DNA of 64,000 nucleotides, taken from Ailurus styani. Lineage: Eukaryota; Chordata; Mammalia; Carnivora; Ailuridae. The stretch spans positions 385,615-449,614 of the forward strand of contig LNAC01000689.1 in the NCBI GenBank assembly GCA_002007465.1, in the 5' to 3' direction. Positions 30,900 to 42,548 of this stretch are shown here, piece after piece. Both the position numbers and the translations under genes were made by a program. The notes under the pieces were generated by a model. That model saw nothing but the letters and a program-made list of their open reading frames with translations, ran no database searches and was not told the origin of the DNA. Position 1 is the stretch's first letter. The number at the start of each line of letters is the position of its first letter.

Positions 30900-31101
30900 G
30901 GGCGCCTGGGTGGCTCAGTGGGTTAAAGCCTCTGCTTTCGGCTCAGGTCATGATCTCAGCGTCCTGGGATCGAGGCCCGCATCGGGCTCTCTGCTCAGCA
31001 GGGAGCCTGCTTCCTCCTCTCCCTGTCTCTCTGCCTGCCTCTGTCACTACTTGTAATCTCTCTCTCTGTGTCAAATAAATAAAATAAAATCTTTAAAAAA
31101 A
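30900..31101 (+). mobile_element. CanSINE (mustelid-type), forward strand, exact duplication
   Basis: Near-consensus copy: gggcgcctgggtggctcagt, ggttaaagcctctgctttcg, tcgaggcccgcatcgggctc, acttgtaatctctctctctg and poly(A). The 16-bp duplication aaaaatagctgtccaa is exact at 30884-30899 and 31102-31117. The sequence shares gatctcagcgtcctggg with the copy at 21503, so both may come from one source subtype. Confidence 0.96.
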
Positions 31102-31117
31102 AAAAATAGCTGTCCAA

Positions 31118-32895
31118 ATATTGCACGATCAAAAGACTCCATTCCGAAGCCCTTTGGATGGTTCGTTTCCCTCTTTCATAACTGGAAGACTTTTATGTGC
31201 TTGACTATATCTGGGGCCAGTGTCGTGTTTGTTATGTTTATATAGTAACCAAAAACTCAGGATAAATATTTATGTAGTTACAAAACTTTTCGCAGGCCCC
31301 AAGCTTGGAATAACCCGAAAGAAAACTAAACACTCCATCTTGGGCAGTCCTAAATGCCCCGTTGTCCACGTGACTTGGACATCGGGAGAGGAGGAGGAAG
31401 CCCGAAGGGCTGCCATATGTCTGCCCCGAGTGGGCTCAGAGGGGTCGGGGAGAAGGGAGGAGAGAGGAAGGGGCCGCCGGGCTGGTCCGCGCTCAGCGTC
31501 CCGACAGCTGGTAACGTGCCGAGCGTCTTCTTGCACCTGCCAGCTGTTGCCCGGTGGACGTCTGTGTGATAAATGAGTAATGGGCTCCTCGGGGCTCTTC
31601 TTACACTAAAAAATTCAGGGCATATGGTTCTGGCCACTTCTCTCTCCCATCCCATCGTCCAGTCACTGCGGAAGTACACGTGTTCCCCGGGCCATCCGAA
31701 GGAGCATCACAGCTTTCAGGAGAACGTGGAAGCCGACGCCGCAGGGCATCAGTCTCTGGGGACATGATCTCGAGAGCCCACATTTGAAACCTTCCCGCGG
31801 CATCTGCTCGGGATCAGCGAGGCAGGAGTGTGGAGAGAGAGAAGAACTTACCGGGCGTTGTTCCTTTGGGTACATCAAGGCCAAGTGCACGGTGGCACTG
31901 GTCATCACCTGAGAAATTCCATGCTACCAGGCACGTACGCGTGACGAGGTAGCTGTGGGCTCCCAGTAATTTGGGGCCGGGGATGTATATAAAACAGTAA
32001 CGGCGGCTGCGTTTGCCTGTCAGGGTTGTTGTGAGGAAGAAGGACAGCGATGCAGGAGGTGTCGAGCATGGCGGGTGCACGGGTGCGGGGGTCAATGTTC
32101 CCAGCTTCACGGGCTCTCCCCTCCCAGGAGAGAAACCCTCCCCTCGCTGGCGCTGAGTCAGCAGAAGGCTGGACGCCAGTGGGGCAGCCTGCAGGGCCTT
32201 TTTGTCCTTGAAGAGTTCAAAGCATTTCTGGAGGCTTTGCTCCGGGCCAGGGGACACAGGGTGAGACCTGAAATAGCCCCAGCGAGGGCAGTTGTGGTGT
32301 CCCGGGTCACACATCTGCCCCCCGGGCCTGGCGATCCCTGACAAGTGGTCCTTCGAGCCTCACATTTGTTCTCTGTCTGGAAGCCAACGGCTCGAGGGGT
32401 GGGGGGGAGGGAGCCAGACTCTGCCCACCGCCCCCCACTGATGCCTCCCGCCATCCCTCTCCTCACCACGGAAGGAAGTCATGGAGTCTGAGGGGGAGGG
32501 AGGCTCCCCCTTCTTTGGAGCAAGGAGAGGACTCTTCTTTAATCCTGTTTCCTGACAGTCTGAGGTCTTTTTTCACTTTGAAATTCAGGTAAATTTCTCA
32601 TCAAAAGGAATCTGACCCCTGGGGCCCTCCGGAACACTGAACATCGCGGGCGGAGGACTAATGATGCTAACGGGCTTTTCCTGAGCATCTACTATGCACC
32701 TTGCAGTGTCGGAGGGCCCTATCCACGCCACTGCCCTTCCTCTCACAGAGCGGATCTCGAGTACCCCGGTTCCTGAGGGAGGAGCCAGTGAGGGGCCGCG
32801 GCAGAATCCGTTCAACTCCACCCCCACCCCCAACAGAGGGCCACCCGGGTTTTTAAGGAGTATCTCAAAGCATGTTTTTCCTTCTTAAAAATAGT
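31118..32895. other. Single-copy non-coding DNA, partly GC-rich
   Basis: No gene is recognised. A weak reverse MIR-like patch is at about 32005-32070 (cagggttgttgtgaggaaga). The frames of 100-176 codons at 31270-32469 overlap on both strands and follow GC content. Confidence 0.4.
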
Positions 32896-33060
32896 TTATA
32901 AAGTTTCCTGGTTATGAAAGTAACACCCGTTCGTGTCAGAAAACGTGAAGTTCATTAAAAAGTAATCATTCTACTACCCCCATAAAACTTTCCAAGTTTC
33001 TCATAAGGTATTTTTCTGTGTATCCATTTATAATAGTCCTTTTTCTTTTTCCCCAAAAGT
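32896..33060. repeat. Possible ancient interspersed repeat
   Basis: 'gttatgaaagtaacacccgt', agaaaacgtgaag and ctgtgtatccatttata are reminiscent of an old mammalian repeat with agtaatacatgttcattg and agaaaatttggaaaa. Family uncertain. Confidence 0.35.
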
Positions 33061-35200
33061 TGGGAACGGGAAACTTTTTAGACTTTCCGTAGATTTGTAA
33101 ATCGACTTAAGACACCAGGAAGCCTATTTCACCCAGTGAAGCAACCGTGGACTTTTTGAGTTCAAGTACAGTTCAGAGAGCTGACCAGGCAGTTTCTAAG
33201 AGGGGACCAAACTTGGCAAAACGCCTGTTTCCAACCCCGATGGAGGCTTTAAGTGCCTGATGATTTGTTTTTCCAGCGGCCGGACCACATTTCAGTGGTG
33301 ACCAGTGGCTATTAGCATCTTTACAAGTTCTTAAACCTCTTTGGGCATTAATCTTGTTCCAGACGTTACAAAAATTTAGTGACTGAAAATGGACAAACGT
33401 TAAATCCTTCAGCTGCCGGCTCAAGGTCACGGGGGTTATAGCTGCATTCTCTTAATCTGGAGCTTCAACCAGACCCCGTCAGAGGGATTTCACCTTGTTT
33501 ATAAGCCAAGGAGCCCTCACTAGGCATACAGTTCAGCATTTTATAGTTTCGGTCGGCCTCCCAGAGAGCAGCTGCGTGTTCCTTTGAAACGTCAGCCCTC
33601 CGCCCGATAGCCCTCGGCGAGATTCTCTCCTGGGCACCAGAGCTTATGCTCTGTCTGTTCTGATTCTATCTTCATCCCAGAGATACTAACCAGTAGCATT
33701 TTTCCTGCTTTGTCTGATCAAATGGAATTATTGGTGGTCGAGGCTGCTTTGCTTGGAAGACAGCCTAAAATTCTAAAAAGTCCTTGATGTTGTAGGCTTC
33801 CGGGCTTCCGGAGAGTGTGTCCTAGAATGGCAACGTCTTCTCTCCCCAGAAGTACAGTTTTGACTCCCCCCGCCCCCCGCTCGTGTGCATAAACGATCCA
33901 CAAACTGTTTTGGCCCTGAATCTAGTAAGAGCCTATATCACGTTTAGACACAGAATAGAGGCTGCTTCATCCCTGAGTGTGGTGCAAACCCTTTTTATTG
34001 CTTCTCGAAGGCACTCAATGCACCATCGGCAGGCTGCAGGGGCAGGCCAGCGGCAGGGACCCTCCTGGAGGCTTTTCCACCTGGCCATGTGTCCACTTAA
34101 CGAACGGAATGGACCCTCTATTTCGCCAGAGCCCTGTAGGCCAAAGATGGAAAGAATGTGAGAGCTGTGTCACAGACCACAATGGTGGCCTTCTGTGTAA
34201 TTTGAAGACAAGATTCCTTTGCCATGTGTCACTCACCTCCTATGTTACTTCCTTCGTCAATATTTCGTAACCACCAATTTTTTTTTCTGCCAGTGCCCAC
34301 ATGCAAAGATGGGCTTGCACTAAAAAATAAATGAGAACAGCACATTCCACATTCTGATGTGGTGTAGTGTAGCCGCATTTTCCACCCGAAACCCCGATGC
34401 CTGCCCTTTCCCTTTCAGGAGACAAAAGACACAAGGCAGAGCGACTGATTCTGTTACAGCTCCTGGTGAGAAGGGGGACAGGGTGTCAGCAGTAAAAGCA
34501 AAGCCTTCTTCCTTTTGAATCATCCGAACGTCCAAAGATGGAACAGCCACGGGGGGAGAATGGCGCACGGTGCTCTTTGATCCGATTTTGCAGATTGTCT
34601 ATTTCTAATCGGAAAGTTCAAGTCCTTTCAACAGCCAGAGTCAGAAAACCAGACTTACAGAAGCTCCAATCGGGGACATGTCTTTTCCTCATGGAGCAAG
34701 GAGACGGGAAGGGGGCAGGCCAGGCTGAGCCATGCAAGCCTCAGCTTCTTCTTCCTGTCCCACCAGCCTTACCGTGCGGGATTCTGTCCCGGTGCTTGTC
34801 CCCTCGTGGTGGCCAGACAGCGGCTGTGCCTCTGGGACCCATTTCTCAGGCAGCAGGAAGGGGACAGGGCCATGCCAGGCCGACGCTCTCCATGCATCTG
34901 GGACATAGAGCGTTTCCCTGGGCACAGGGCCGATTCTGCTGTTTTCTCCACGTGACCTGGGTCACGTGGCCACTCGCCACAGGCTGGGCTCCTGGCAGAT
35001 GTCAGCGGCTGTCCACACGTGTTCTCAGAGGCGTAGGCTTCCCCTCGCTTCCGTGACGGCAGTCCCCAAAGTTCTGTGCGTAACTGCAAATACCTATAAT
35101 GGGTTGTTAATTCCCCGAGATCATTATTATGAAAACACACTGGGTTTAAATTAATGGAAAAGTAAGACATTTTTTTAAAAAGTCAATCTGACCGTTTTAA

Positions 35201-35201
<1 letters not shown>
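33061..35201. other. Single-copy non-coding DNA
   Basis: About 2.1 kb without a recognised repeat or gene. Frames of 70-170 codons at 34015-35170 overlap on both strands, without domains. Confidence 0.4.

Positions 35202-35243
<42 letters not shown>
35202..35243 (+). repeat. (AC)n microsatellite
   Basis: About 21 uninterrupted ac units followed by atacaact. Long pure CA arrays are usually length-polymorphic and can form Z-DNA. Confidence 0.97.
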
Positions 35244-35247
<4 letters not shown>

Positions 35248-35282
35248 ACTGCCTTAAAACCGTTTGGAAGCTTTCCATAGCT

Positions 35283-35476
35283 TTTTTTTTTTTTTTTAAG
35301 ATTTTATTTTATTTGAGAGAGTGAGACAGAGCAGGGCAGAGGGGCAGAGGGTGAGGGAGAAGCAGGCTTCCCACCGCACAGAGAGCCCGACATGGGGCCC
35401 GGTCCCAGGATGCTGAGATCATGACCCGGGCTGAAGGCAGACGCTTCCTTTACCAACTGAACCACCCAGATGCTCC
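35283..35476 (-). mobile_element. CanSINE, reverse strand, with duplication
   Basis: Poly(T)18, aagattttattttatttgag, agcccgacatggggccc and a gaaccacccagatgctcc head. tccatagctttt occurs on both sides (about 35273 and 35478). Confidence 0.93.
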
Positions 35477-35510
35477 TCCATAGCTTTTAAGAACAAATGC
35501 AAAGCCGTTT

Positions 35511-35711
35511 TTTTTTAAAGATTTTATTTATTCATTTGACACAGAAAGAGAGATTACAAGTAGGCAGAGAGGCAGGCAGAGAGAGAGGAGAGAGGAGGAA
35601 GCAGGCTCCCCGCTGAGCAGAGAGCCCAATGTGGGCCTCGATCCCAGGACCCTGGGATCATGACCTGAGCCGAAGGCAACGGCTTTAACCCACTGAGCCG
35701 CCCAGGCGCCC
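35511..35711 (-). mobile_element. CanSINE (mustelid-type), reverse strand, with duplication
   Basis: aaagattttatttattcatt, acaagtaggcagagaggcag, gggcctcgatcccaggaccc and a ccactgagccgcccaggcgc head. Duplication aaatgcaaagccgtttt / aaatgcaaagcctttt at about 35494-35510 and 35712-35727. Confidence 0.95.
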
Positions 35712-35779
35712 AAATGCAAAGCCTTTTGACTGCCCTGGAAGCTGGCAGGACACAGTCCCTATCATTTCAGCAGCCCCTT

Positions 35780-36125
35780 ACCTGCCTCTCAGCCTCAGGG
35801 CCTTTGCACCTGCCCTTCTACTCAGAAGCCTCTTTTCCCCTTCTGGGCCTGGCACCCCCTGCTTATTCTTCAGCTCTAAGATCAGAGGTTCCCTGGAGAA
35901 GCATTCCCTGACCAGTCCACCTAGCTTGAGGCACTGTGATGTGAACGCCAAGTACTCTAATCTTCTTAGCCCTTATCTAAATACTATTTGGCAGTGAATT
36001 GTTTCAAGTCTGGTTCCCTGTGAGAATGTTAGTTTTGTGGAGGCCCTAATGCTCTAGTTTCCTGCACCTGCTTTATCGTCCGCCATATGGTAAGCACTTA
36101 ACAAATATTACTGGATGGATGAAAT
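35780..36125 (+). mobile_element. L2 LINE 3' end
   Basis: 'cagggcctttgcacctgccc', 'ttcttcagctctaagatcag', 'agaagcattccctgaccagt', 'tatctaaatactatttggca' and a 'taagcacttaacaaatatta' end follow the L2 3' untranslated region. No frame remains. Confidence 0.8.
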
Positions 36126-36277
36126 GAAGTTTTAAACGCGTGAGACAGATTTTGCTGATAATAGGCGTTTGCACTACTCAAAGTTTGGTCTCCAAACCAA
36201 TGCCAGTCTGTAAGACATTCACCAGTCATCTGTGACAAGGATGGACACTGAAAGCCAGTGATTAGAAACTTCAATAG

Positions 36278-36687
36278 CAGGGACACCTGGGTGGCTCAGT
36301 CGGTTAAGCGTCTGCCTTCGGCTTGGGTCGTGATCCTAGGGTTCTGGGATTGAGTCCCATGTTGAGCTCCTTGCTCAGCAGGGAGCCTACTTCTCCCTCT
36401 GCTTCTCCCCCTTCTTTTTTTTTTTTTAAGATTTATTTATTTGACAGAGAGAGAGAGAAAGATCACAAGTAGGGAGAGAGGCAGAAAGAGATTTGGCAGA
36501 GAGAGAGGAGGAAGCAGGCTCCCCACCGAGCAGGGAGCCCAATGCGAGCCTTGATCCCAGGACCCTGAGATCATGACCTGAGCTGAAGGCAGAGGCTTTA
36601 ACCCACTGAGCCACCCAGGCGCCCTGCTTCTCCCCCTTCTTGTGCTCTGTTAAATGAGTAAGAATCTTTTCAAAAAAAGAGAGAGGA
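36278..36687 (+). mobile_element. CanSINE, forward strand, split by an inverted SINE
   Basis: The left part (cagggacacctgggtggctc to tctccctctgcttctccccc) and the right part (tgtgctctgttaaatgag, taagaatctttt, poly(A)) are separated by a reverse SINE. The outer duplication agaaacttcaatag / agaaacttctatag lies at 36264-36277 and 36688-36701. Confidence 0.94.
36417..36624 (-). mobile_element. CanSINE, reverse strand, nested in the forward SINE
   Basis: Poly(T), aagatttatttatttgacag, atcacaagtagggagagagg and ccactgagccacccaggcgc. Its exact 17-bp duplication tgcttctcccccttctt (36400-36416, 36625-36641) is host SINE sequence, which proves the order of insertion. An extra 'aaagagatttggcag' interrupts the usual purine body. 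Confidence 0.95.
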
Positions 36688-36819
36688 AGAAACTTCTATA
36701 GGAATTTTTAAAGTGTCACTCAACAGTTTGAAAATTAAAAAAAAACATAGAATAAAACTAGTCCTGCACTACAGATAGTTTAACAGTTATTGCACTAATA
36801 AAAGGCAAGGAATGTGACT

Positions 36820-36900
36820 GTGCCTCTGTGTCCTCACCCATAACTGGGGACGATGACAGCACCGTTGTAAAAAACATTGAGCCAGCCAATGCCATGCAGA
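36820..36900 (-). repeat. Possible MIR relic, reverse strand
   Basis: 'gtgcctctgtgtcctcaccc', ataactggggacgatgacag and cattgagccagccaatgcc match the reverse MIR core weakly. Confidence 0.45.
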
Positions 36901-39900
36901 GCGTTTTGGAAACATTATAGGAGTATCTGATATGATTATTCGGTGATACAGGGGAGCGCCAGGCAGTATAAAAGAAGAAAGGGTTTTTAAAAAATAAAAC
37001 ATGGTTTTGATTAAAATAACACTTGGGCTATAAAAGCACAGGGAACAGAGATTGATATCAAAGGACACAGAGAACAAACAGCCCGCTGGGAGGACGGGAG
37101 GCCGTGTGTGCCTGAGGCAGGCTGAAACCTGGCTCTGACCTCATAGGAAGGAAAATATTTGCACGGCAGAGCTGGCAAATTCGTGCAGAGTTATGTCGGA
37201 GAACTTGTAGTCAGAGAGGTGGGGATGGAGGAGGATCTGGGTTTTGCTCTGAGATTCTTCTCCAGCTCAGAGTAGAGGCCTGACATTCTATCAGGAGAGC
37301 TGCATCTTCTTATCTGAAGGCTTTAATGCAAAATGCAAGGATGATTTGCAGTTTTCATGTGAAGGTCTTGTCAGTCATTTACACTCCAGTATGAAGAACA
37401 CATTTGAGGGAGCCTGTTGGTCCTCTAACCCCACCCTGCCCCTGAAAATCCTACCCATCTTATTCAGCTCAGCCGTTACCTTAGGCTTCAAAATTGCCTC
37501 AGTGGCGTCCGGCCTCGCCGTTCTCCCACTTCCCCGCCAGGACAGACGGACGGACAGACAGAGAGCGCCGTGGAACTCAGCACATATTTGCATTCCGCCA
37601 TCCACTGCTCCATGTGTGTTCATCTCAATCACATCTCTGCGTTCGGGGACCACCCCTGACACTTTCCATTCCCCCCCCCCGGCACACTCGACTGGTCTTC
37701 AGTAGACTCCCACGGGGTGATGGGGAAGGTGAAGCAGAGAACCCCGCGCACCTGTCCGTGGGGTCGGGGCTGGACCCTGGAGTTCAGGCTGGGGAAGGTC
37801 ATTCACTGGTGACCTGAAGAGGGCATTTTCGCGGGGTGGGGCGGGGGACCGCTCTCGGGGGCGGAGAGGAAGGAGCAAGGGGGTGGTGCGAACAGGGAAG
37901 GGAGGAAGTGCACAAGAAATCCTGTTTCCTCTTTTTTCCTTCTCCTTCCTTACGATCATTTCTTCCCATCTGATCAAGGCGTGAAGGGCCCGCCACCACG
38001 TGTGAGCGTGAGGTGTGCAGCGCAAGGACCTTCCATAGGGCCAAACGGCGACCTCAGCCACTCAGATGTCTCCATGTCTGGTGCTTGTGAACCTGCCGTG
38101 AACTCGGGGTGCAGGCATCTCTCGGACACAGGGATTTTGTTTCCCTTGCATAAACCCCCCACAAGTCGAATTGCTGGGCCATATGGGGGTCTTCTTCCTG
38201 TTTTGAGGTACAACTCGCATCCCCACGAGCAGGAGGGCGCAAGGGTCCCTTTGCTCCCCATCCTTGCCAACGCTTGTCTCTTGTCATTCCGATGCAACAA
38301 AGTCCTTTTGGAAAAGAGTCTGTCTTGAAGAGAGGCGAGTGGGGAGGGGGCAGCTGGAAGGGAGGGGCGGTGTTTCCGGCTGGAAGAGGCCATGCGGGTT
38401 GGGGGTGGGGGACCCGGTTACAGGTAAAGACAGAGGGGAGAGGTGGGGGATCATGGTCCCCAAAAGACCTGGGATCGAGGATCCCCAGAGGGAGAGGGGC
38501 TAACCTGGGCTGGCAGGAGGGACCCCTCCTCTGCCGGGTCAGAAGGAAGGAAAAGTGGGTGAGGGCACAGAGATGGAGCATGGGAAAGAAACTGGAGGGG
38601 GGAGGGGAGCGGTGACTCAGTGAAGCGAGAACCGGGGTCTCTTCCGGGGAAAGGTTGCCGCCTCTTCCCACCTCCTTCCCAGAGCCCGAGGCTCAGGATC
38701 AGTCATGGAAAGTGTTTGCAGCTGCTGCTGAGACACCAACAAAGAGGGTTCTAGAAGGTTCTCAGCACTCTGGCACTTGCTTTCCTGGCTAGCATGGAGG
38801 CACAGCTGACCCGGCACGTCATTAAGTCCACCGGCCGTCGTGTCCCTCGGTGCCTTGTGCTTGGGGGAGGCAGAGCCGACAGGAGAGACCCGCTTCGCCT
38901 CCAGGTGTGGGGGGCTGGCGGGAGCCTGGCAGGTGGGCCCTGGGAACACACACCGGGATCTGGGCCAGCAGGGCTGATGCAGGGCTGTGGGAAGCCGGCT
39001 CCCATCCTCCCGAGAGCCACCTGCCACACACTGTCCCAGGCAGGGCGAGCGGCAGCGGCAAAAGAGAGCCGGGCATTTGCGGGCACTGGCAGCGGCCTGG
39101 GGGGAGGGGGGGGGACAGCCAGAGGGCGGGCGAGCGTGGAGCCTGGCCTTCGAGCCACGGGAGTCTGGGTTTCATCCTGTGGGAGGGAGGGAGTTTGGAA
39201 GCCAGAGGCCTGGAAGGATGATGCTGGAGGCGAGCAGGCCGGAAGAGACCCGAGGCACAGCCAACGAGGCCGTGAAGGCACCCCTGTTTCAGGCTGGGGG
39301 GCTGGGCCGGGAGGGGCACGTGTTCACCCACAGGGGCAACAGGAGACAAAACCAGCTTGTGGGGAAAGATGATAAGCTTGTTTTTGAACGCGTGGACTTT
39401 GAGGGCCTGTGGGGAACGGGAGCGAGAGTCGGCACTGGGATGGCGTGTCTGGGGTCCCGTGAGAGATGGGTCACCATCTTCAGCTCTGGTGGTGACAAGC
39501 CACGGGGTTGCTGAGATGAAGTGGGGGGCGGCGGGGGGAGGGAGAAAGAGTCAGATGGAGGCCCAAGCAGGCGCTTACGCCCTCTGTGCGGAGGAGGGGG
39601 GCTCCCACAGGAGGCACCCCCCTGAGGCGCCCCCACCTGGCCCCGGGCAGAAGGACAGCAGTAACACTCACCCCGACAGAAAGGCCTGTGTCAGCCACAG
39701 GTGGAGCCTTTAGCCCCCAGGACCCCCATCATGCCCACAACGACCCGCCAAACTACCCACCCTCATTACCCCCATTTCAAAACGGGGCCAATTCTCAACT
39801 AAAGCCCACACAGCTGCCCCGATCACTCAGTGTCAATGTCCGGGGACAGGCAACGGTGGGCATCGTCGCCTGATGTCCTCCTCTCTGTGAAGTAGGGGTG

Positions 39901-39972
39901 GGGGGGTCAGCAGAGGGGTCAGTGGGGATAGCAAGATGCAGGACAGATGAGCACCTGCCAGGGCCCATGGCC
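36901..39972. other. Single-copy DNA, increasingly GC-rich toward the gap
   Basis: No SINE or LINE is recognised over 3 kb. Frames of 100-205 codons on both strands at 37346-39873 overlap and show only Pro/Gly/Arg/Ser-rich composition, as GC-rich DNA gives. G-runs at 39102-39116 and 39520-39542 are quadruplex-prone. Confidence 0.4.
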
Positions 39973-40628
39973 NNNNNNNNNNNNNNNNNNNNNNNNNNNN
40001 NNNNNNNNNNNNNNNNNNNNNNNNNNNNNNNNNNNNNNNNNNNNNNNNNNNNNNNNNNNNNNNNNNNNNNNNNNNNNNNNNNNNNNNNNNNNNNNNNNNN
40101 NNNNNNNNNNNNNNNNNNNNNNNNNNNNNNNNNNNNNNNNNNNNNNNNNNNNNNNNNNNNNNNNNNNNNNNNNNNNNNNNNNNNNNNNNNNNNNNNNNNN
40201 NNNNNNNNNNNNNNNNNNNNNNNNNNNNNNNNNNNNNNNNNNNNNNNNNNNNNNNNNNNNNNNNNNNNNNNNNNNNNNNNNNNNNNNNNNNNNNNNNNNN
40301 NNNNNNNNNNNNNNNNNNNNNNNNNNNNNNNNNNNNNNNNNNNNNNNNNNNNNNNNNNNNNNNNNNNNNNNNNNNNNNNNNNNNNNNNNNNNNNNNNNNN
40401 NNNNNNNNNNNNNNNNNNNNNNNNNNNNNNNNNNNNNNNNNNNNNNNNNNNNNNNNNNNNNNNNNNNNNNNNNNNNNNNNNNNNNNNNNNNNNNNNNNNN
40501 NNNNNNNNNNNNNNNNNNNNNNNNNNNNNNNNNNNNNNNNNNNNNNNNNNNNNNNNNNNNNNNNNNNNNNNNNNNNNNNNNNNNNNNNNNNNNNNNNNNN
40601 NNNNNNNNNNNNNNNNNNNNNNNNNNNN
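39973..40628. other. Assembly gap, 656 N
   Basis: Bases are unknown. Both flanks are GC-rich and end in ggcc. Any reading frame drawn through it is meaningless. Confidence 1.
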
Positions 40629-41004
40629 GGCCGGGGTAGGGGGCTCCTGATGGCCAGGGTTGGGGCTCCTGGCAGCCGGGGGCCAGGAGCCGACAGGGCA
40701 GCCACATGGCAACGGGGACCAGTTCGTTTTTGCCTCTCAGCACTGAGGGCAGGCCCGCCTTGGAGGCATCCCAGCTAGAGTGCCAATTTAGTCCCAGAAA
40801 GGAGGAGGCCAGTGGCTCCCCACCAGGGCCAGCGCATGTCAGAACAACGGTCCTTCCGCGTCCCGGAGAACGGAGGGCCACGCCCGTATCATTACCACCC
40901 TCAGAACCTTCCATTGGCTTTTGGATGCACCTTGTAATTTGTCCTAATGTTCATTTTTGACCTCCTGAACCTCTGTAGCGTGACCGTTTTTAGTTCTGAA
41001 AGGT
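40629..41004. other. Single-copy non-coding DNA
   Basis: No gene or confident repeat is recognised. Confidence 0.4.
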
Positions 41005-41050
41005 CCATTCATTCATTCCACGAATGTTTATTCAGCGTCGGGCGGCGACC
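41005..41050 (-). repeat. L2 3' end fragment, reverse strand
   Basis: 'ccattcattcattccacgaa' and tgtttattcagcg match the reversed L2 terminus (cattcattcaacaaatatttattgag). Confidence 0.55.
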
Positions 41051-41094
41051 AATGTGTCCCTTGCTCCCTCCAGAGCCGGGGAGACACATCTACT

Positions 41095-41222
41095 TTGGCT
41101 GGACTAGAACGGAAGCGCCATGAAGTCAGAGACCTTGATTATTTTGTTCACTGTTCTGTTTCTGGAGCCGGAAACAGTACCTGGCACGTAATAGGTGCTC
41201 GGCGAACATTTGCTGGCCACAC
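41095..41222 (+). mobile_element. L2 LINE 3' end
   Basis: 'ctggactagaacggaagcgc', 'catgaagtcagagaccttga', 'gtacctggcacgtaataggt' and gctcggcgaacatttgctgg follow the L2 end (ctagactgtaagctcc, ggcagggacc, gcctggcacatagtaggtg). It lies in opposite orientation to the fragment at 41005. Confidence 0.8.
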
Positions 41223-41352
41223 AAGGCATTGACCGTGAAGCCCCGGGGGTTAAGCTTTAGCCCTCACTTTTGAGACCCTGTTCGCACTGGCCCCTTCCAA
41301 GACTCTGGGAGGGGCCCTCATAGTTATGGGCTGTCATAGTTCTGTGTTGTTT

Positions 41353-41528
41353 TGTTTTTAGATTCTGTTTATTTGAGCGAGAGCACAAGCGATCATAAGC
41401 GGACGAGGGACAGAAGGAGAAGACTCCCCGCCGAGCAGGGAGCCCGATGCAAGACTCAATCCCAGGACCCCAGGACTACGACCTGAGCCGAAGGCAGACA
41501 TTTATCCAATGGAGCCACCCAGGCACCC
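41353..41528 (-). mobile_element. CanSINE, reverse strand
   Basis: Tail ttttgtttttagattctgtt, then agcccgatgcaagactcaat, aaggcagacatttatccaat and a gagccacccaggcacccc head. Flanks tagttctgtgtt and tagttctatgtt (about 41337 and 41529) mark the duplication. Confidence 0.92.
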
Positions 41529-41543
41529 CTAGTTCTATGTTTT

Positions 41544-42375
41544 TATAAAAAAAATTTCAAAAGAAACCTATTTTAACTAGTTGAAACCTCTGTCTCTAAC
41601 CCAGCTTCCCCCTGTCACCTTCCCCTGAAGTCAAGTGACCCTGGAGTGCCACGGGCATTCGGAGACCCAGCTAAGAGGAAGTGGCATTGGGAATACACTT
41701 GGGCTGCGGGGACGTCTTTGTGTGGTATGCGTCCTTCAAGGTGTGCAGTTGAATTGTCGCTAGTTGTCCAGCCTGGGAATGTCTTCCAGGAGTACTCCCG
41801 CCTCCCCTCTGGAGTCTTACCAGGCATGTCACAAAGGATCGGGGTCAGACGCAGTGTCACGAAACTGAGGGTGTCCTAGGCTCCTGGGGCTCCAAGTTTG
41901 TGGACGTTAGAGAAACAAGATCTCTCTTAAGGCCTCCAAAGTTGTTGTAATGTGGGGCCCCCCAAAGCTGGAACCCACCCTTGGCTGGATGAACGGGCAG
42001 ACCTAAGTGCTCCCAACCTTGAAGAACACTCAGCCCCTACTTTCCTTTGGTGCTTACAGCCCGCAAAGTCCGGTTCAATACTCTTGGTCCTCCGACATAC
42101 ATCAATACATACATGACATACATCATTTACCTTCTGGTAAATGGTCCATCTTCCTAAATGTGGCTCTGGTGAGAAGAGCCCAACCCAGTTCGCCAAAGGG
42201 CAGCTGGCTTCCAGGTAGGTCTTCGGAACTGATCCACCCATCAAGTTCTAATTGCCTCTACATAATATCCAGATAAATATCGCCACTGCCCAAGCCCTTG
42301 TACCCAGTGATTTGTAAGCATGGCCATCCCACCGTAAACCATGACTCTTAGTAGATTTCTGGTGATGCTCTTCGC
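41544..42375. other. Single-copy non-coding DNA
   Basis: No gene or confident repeat. A short direct repeat 'gacatacatca' occurs at about 42092 and 42114. Confidence 0.4.
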
Positions 42376-42462
42376 TCCTTTCCTTCCTTCTCTCCTTCCC
42401 GCCCTCCTGGCCTCCTTCCTTCCCTTGTTCCTTTCTTGCCTCCTCTCTCCCTTCCTTCCACA
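42376..42462 (+). repeat. Polypyrimidine (TTCC-rich) tract
   Basis: About 85 bases almost entirely C and T, with repeated tccttcctt units. Such tracts can form triplex (H-DNA) and vary in length. Confidence 0.85.
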
Positions 42463-42548
42463 AACATATCGAGCCCTTACCGTCAGTCGGGCCCTGGGGA
42501 TAAGATATTAAATAACAGGCAGTCCCCTCCTTCAAAGAGTTTAGTCTA

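Noticed and set aside
38054..38671. 205-codon reverse frame
   Set aside because: GC-rich DNA with overlapping open frames on the opposite strand; Pro/Ser-rich composition and no family similarity.
39795..40914. Reading frames of 230-331 codons across the N block
   Set aside because: Most of their length is unknown bases; the frames are artefacts of the gap.
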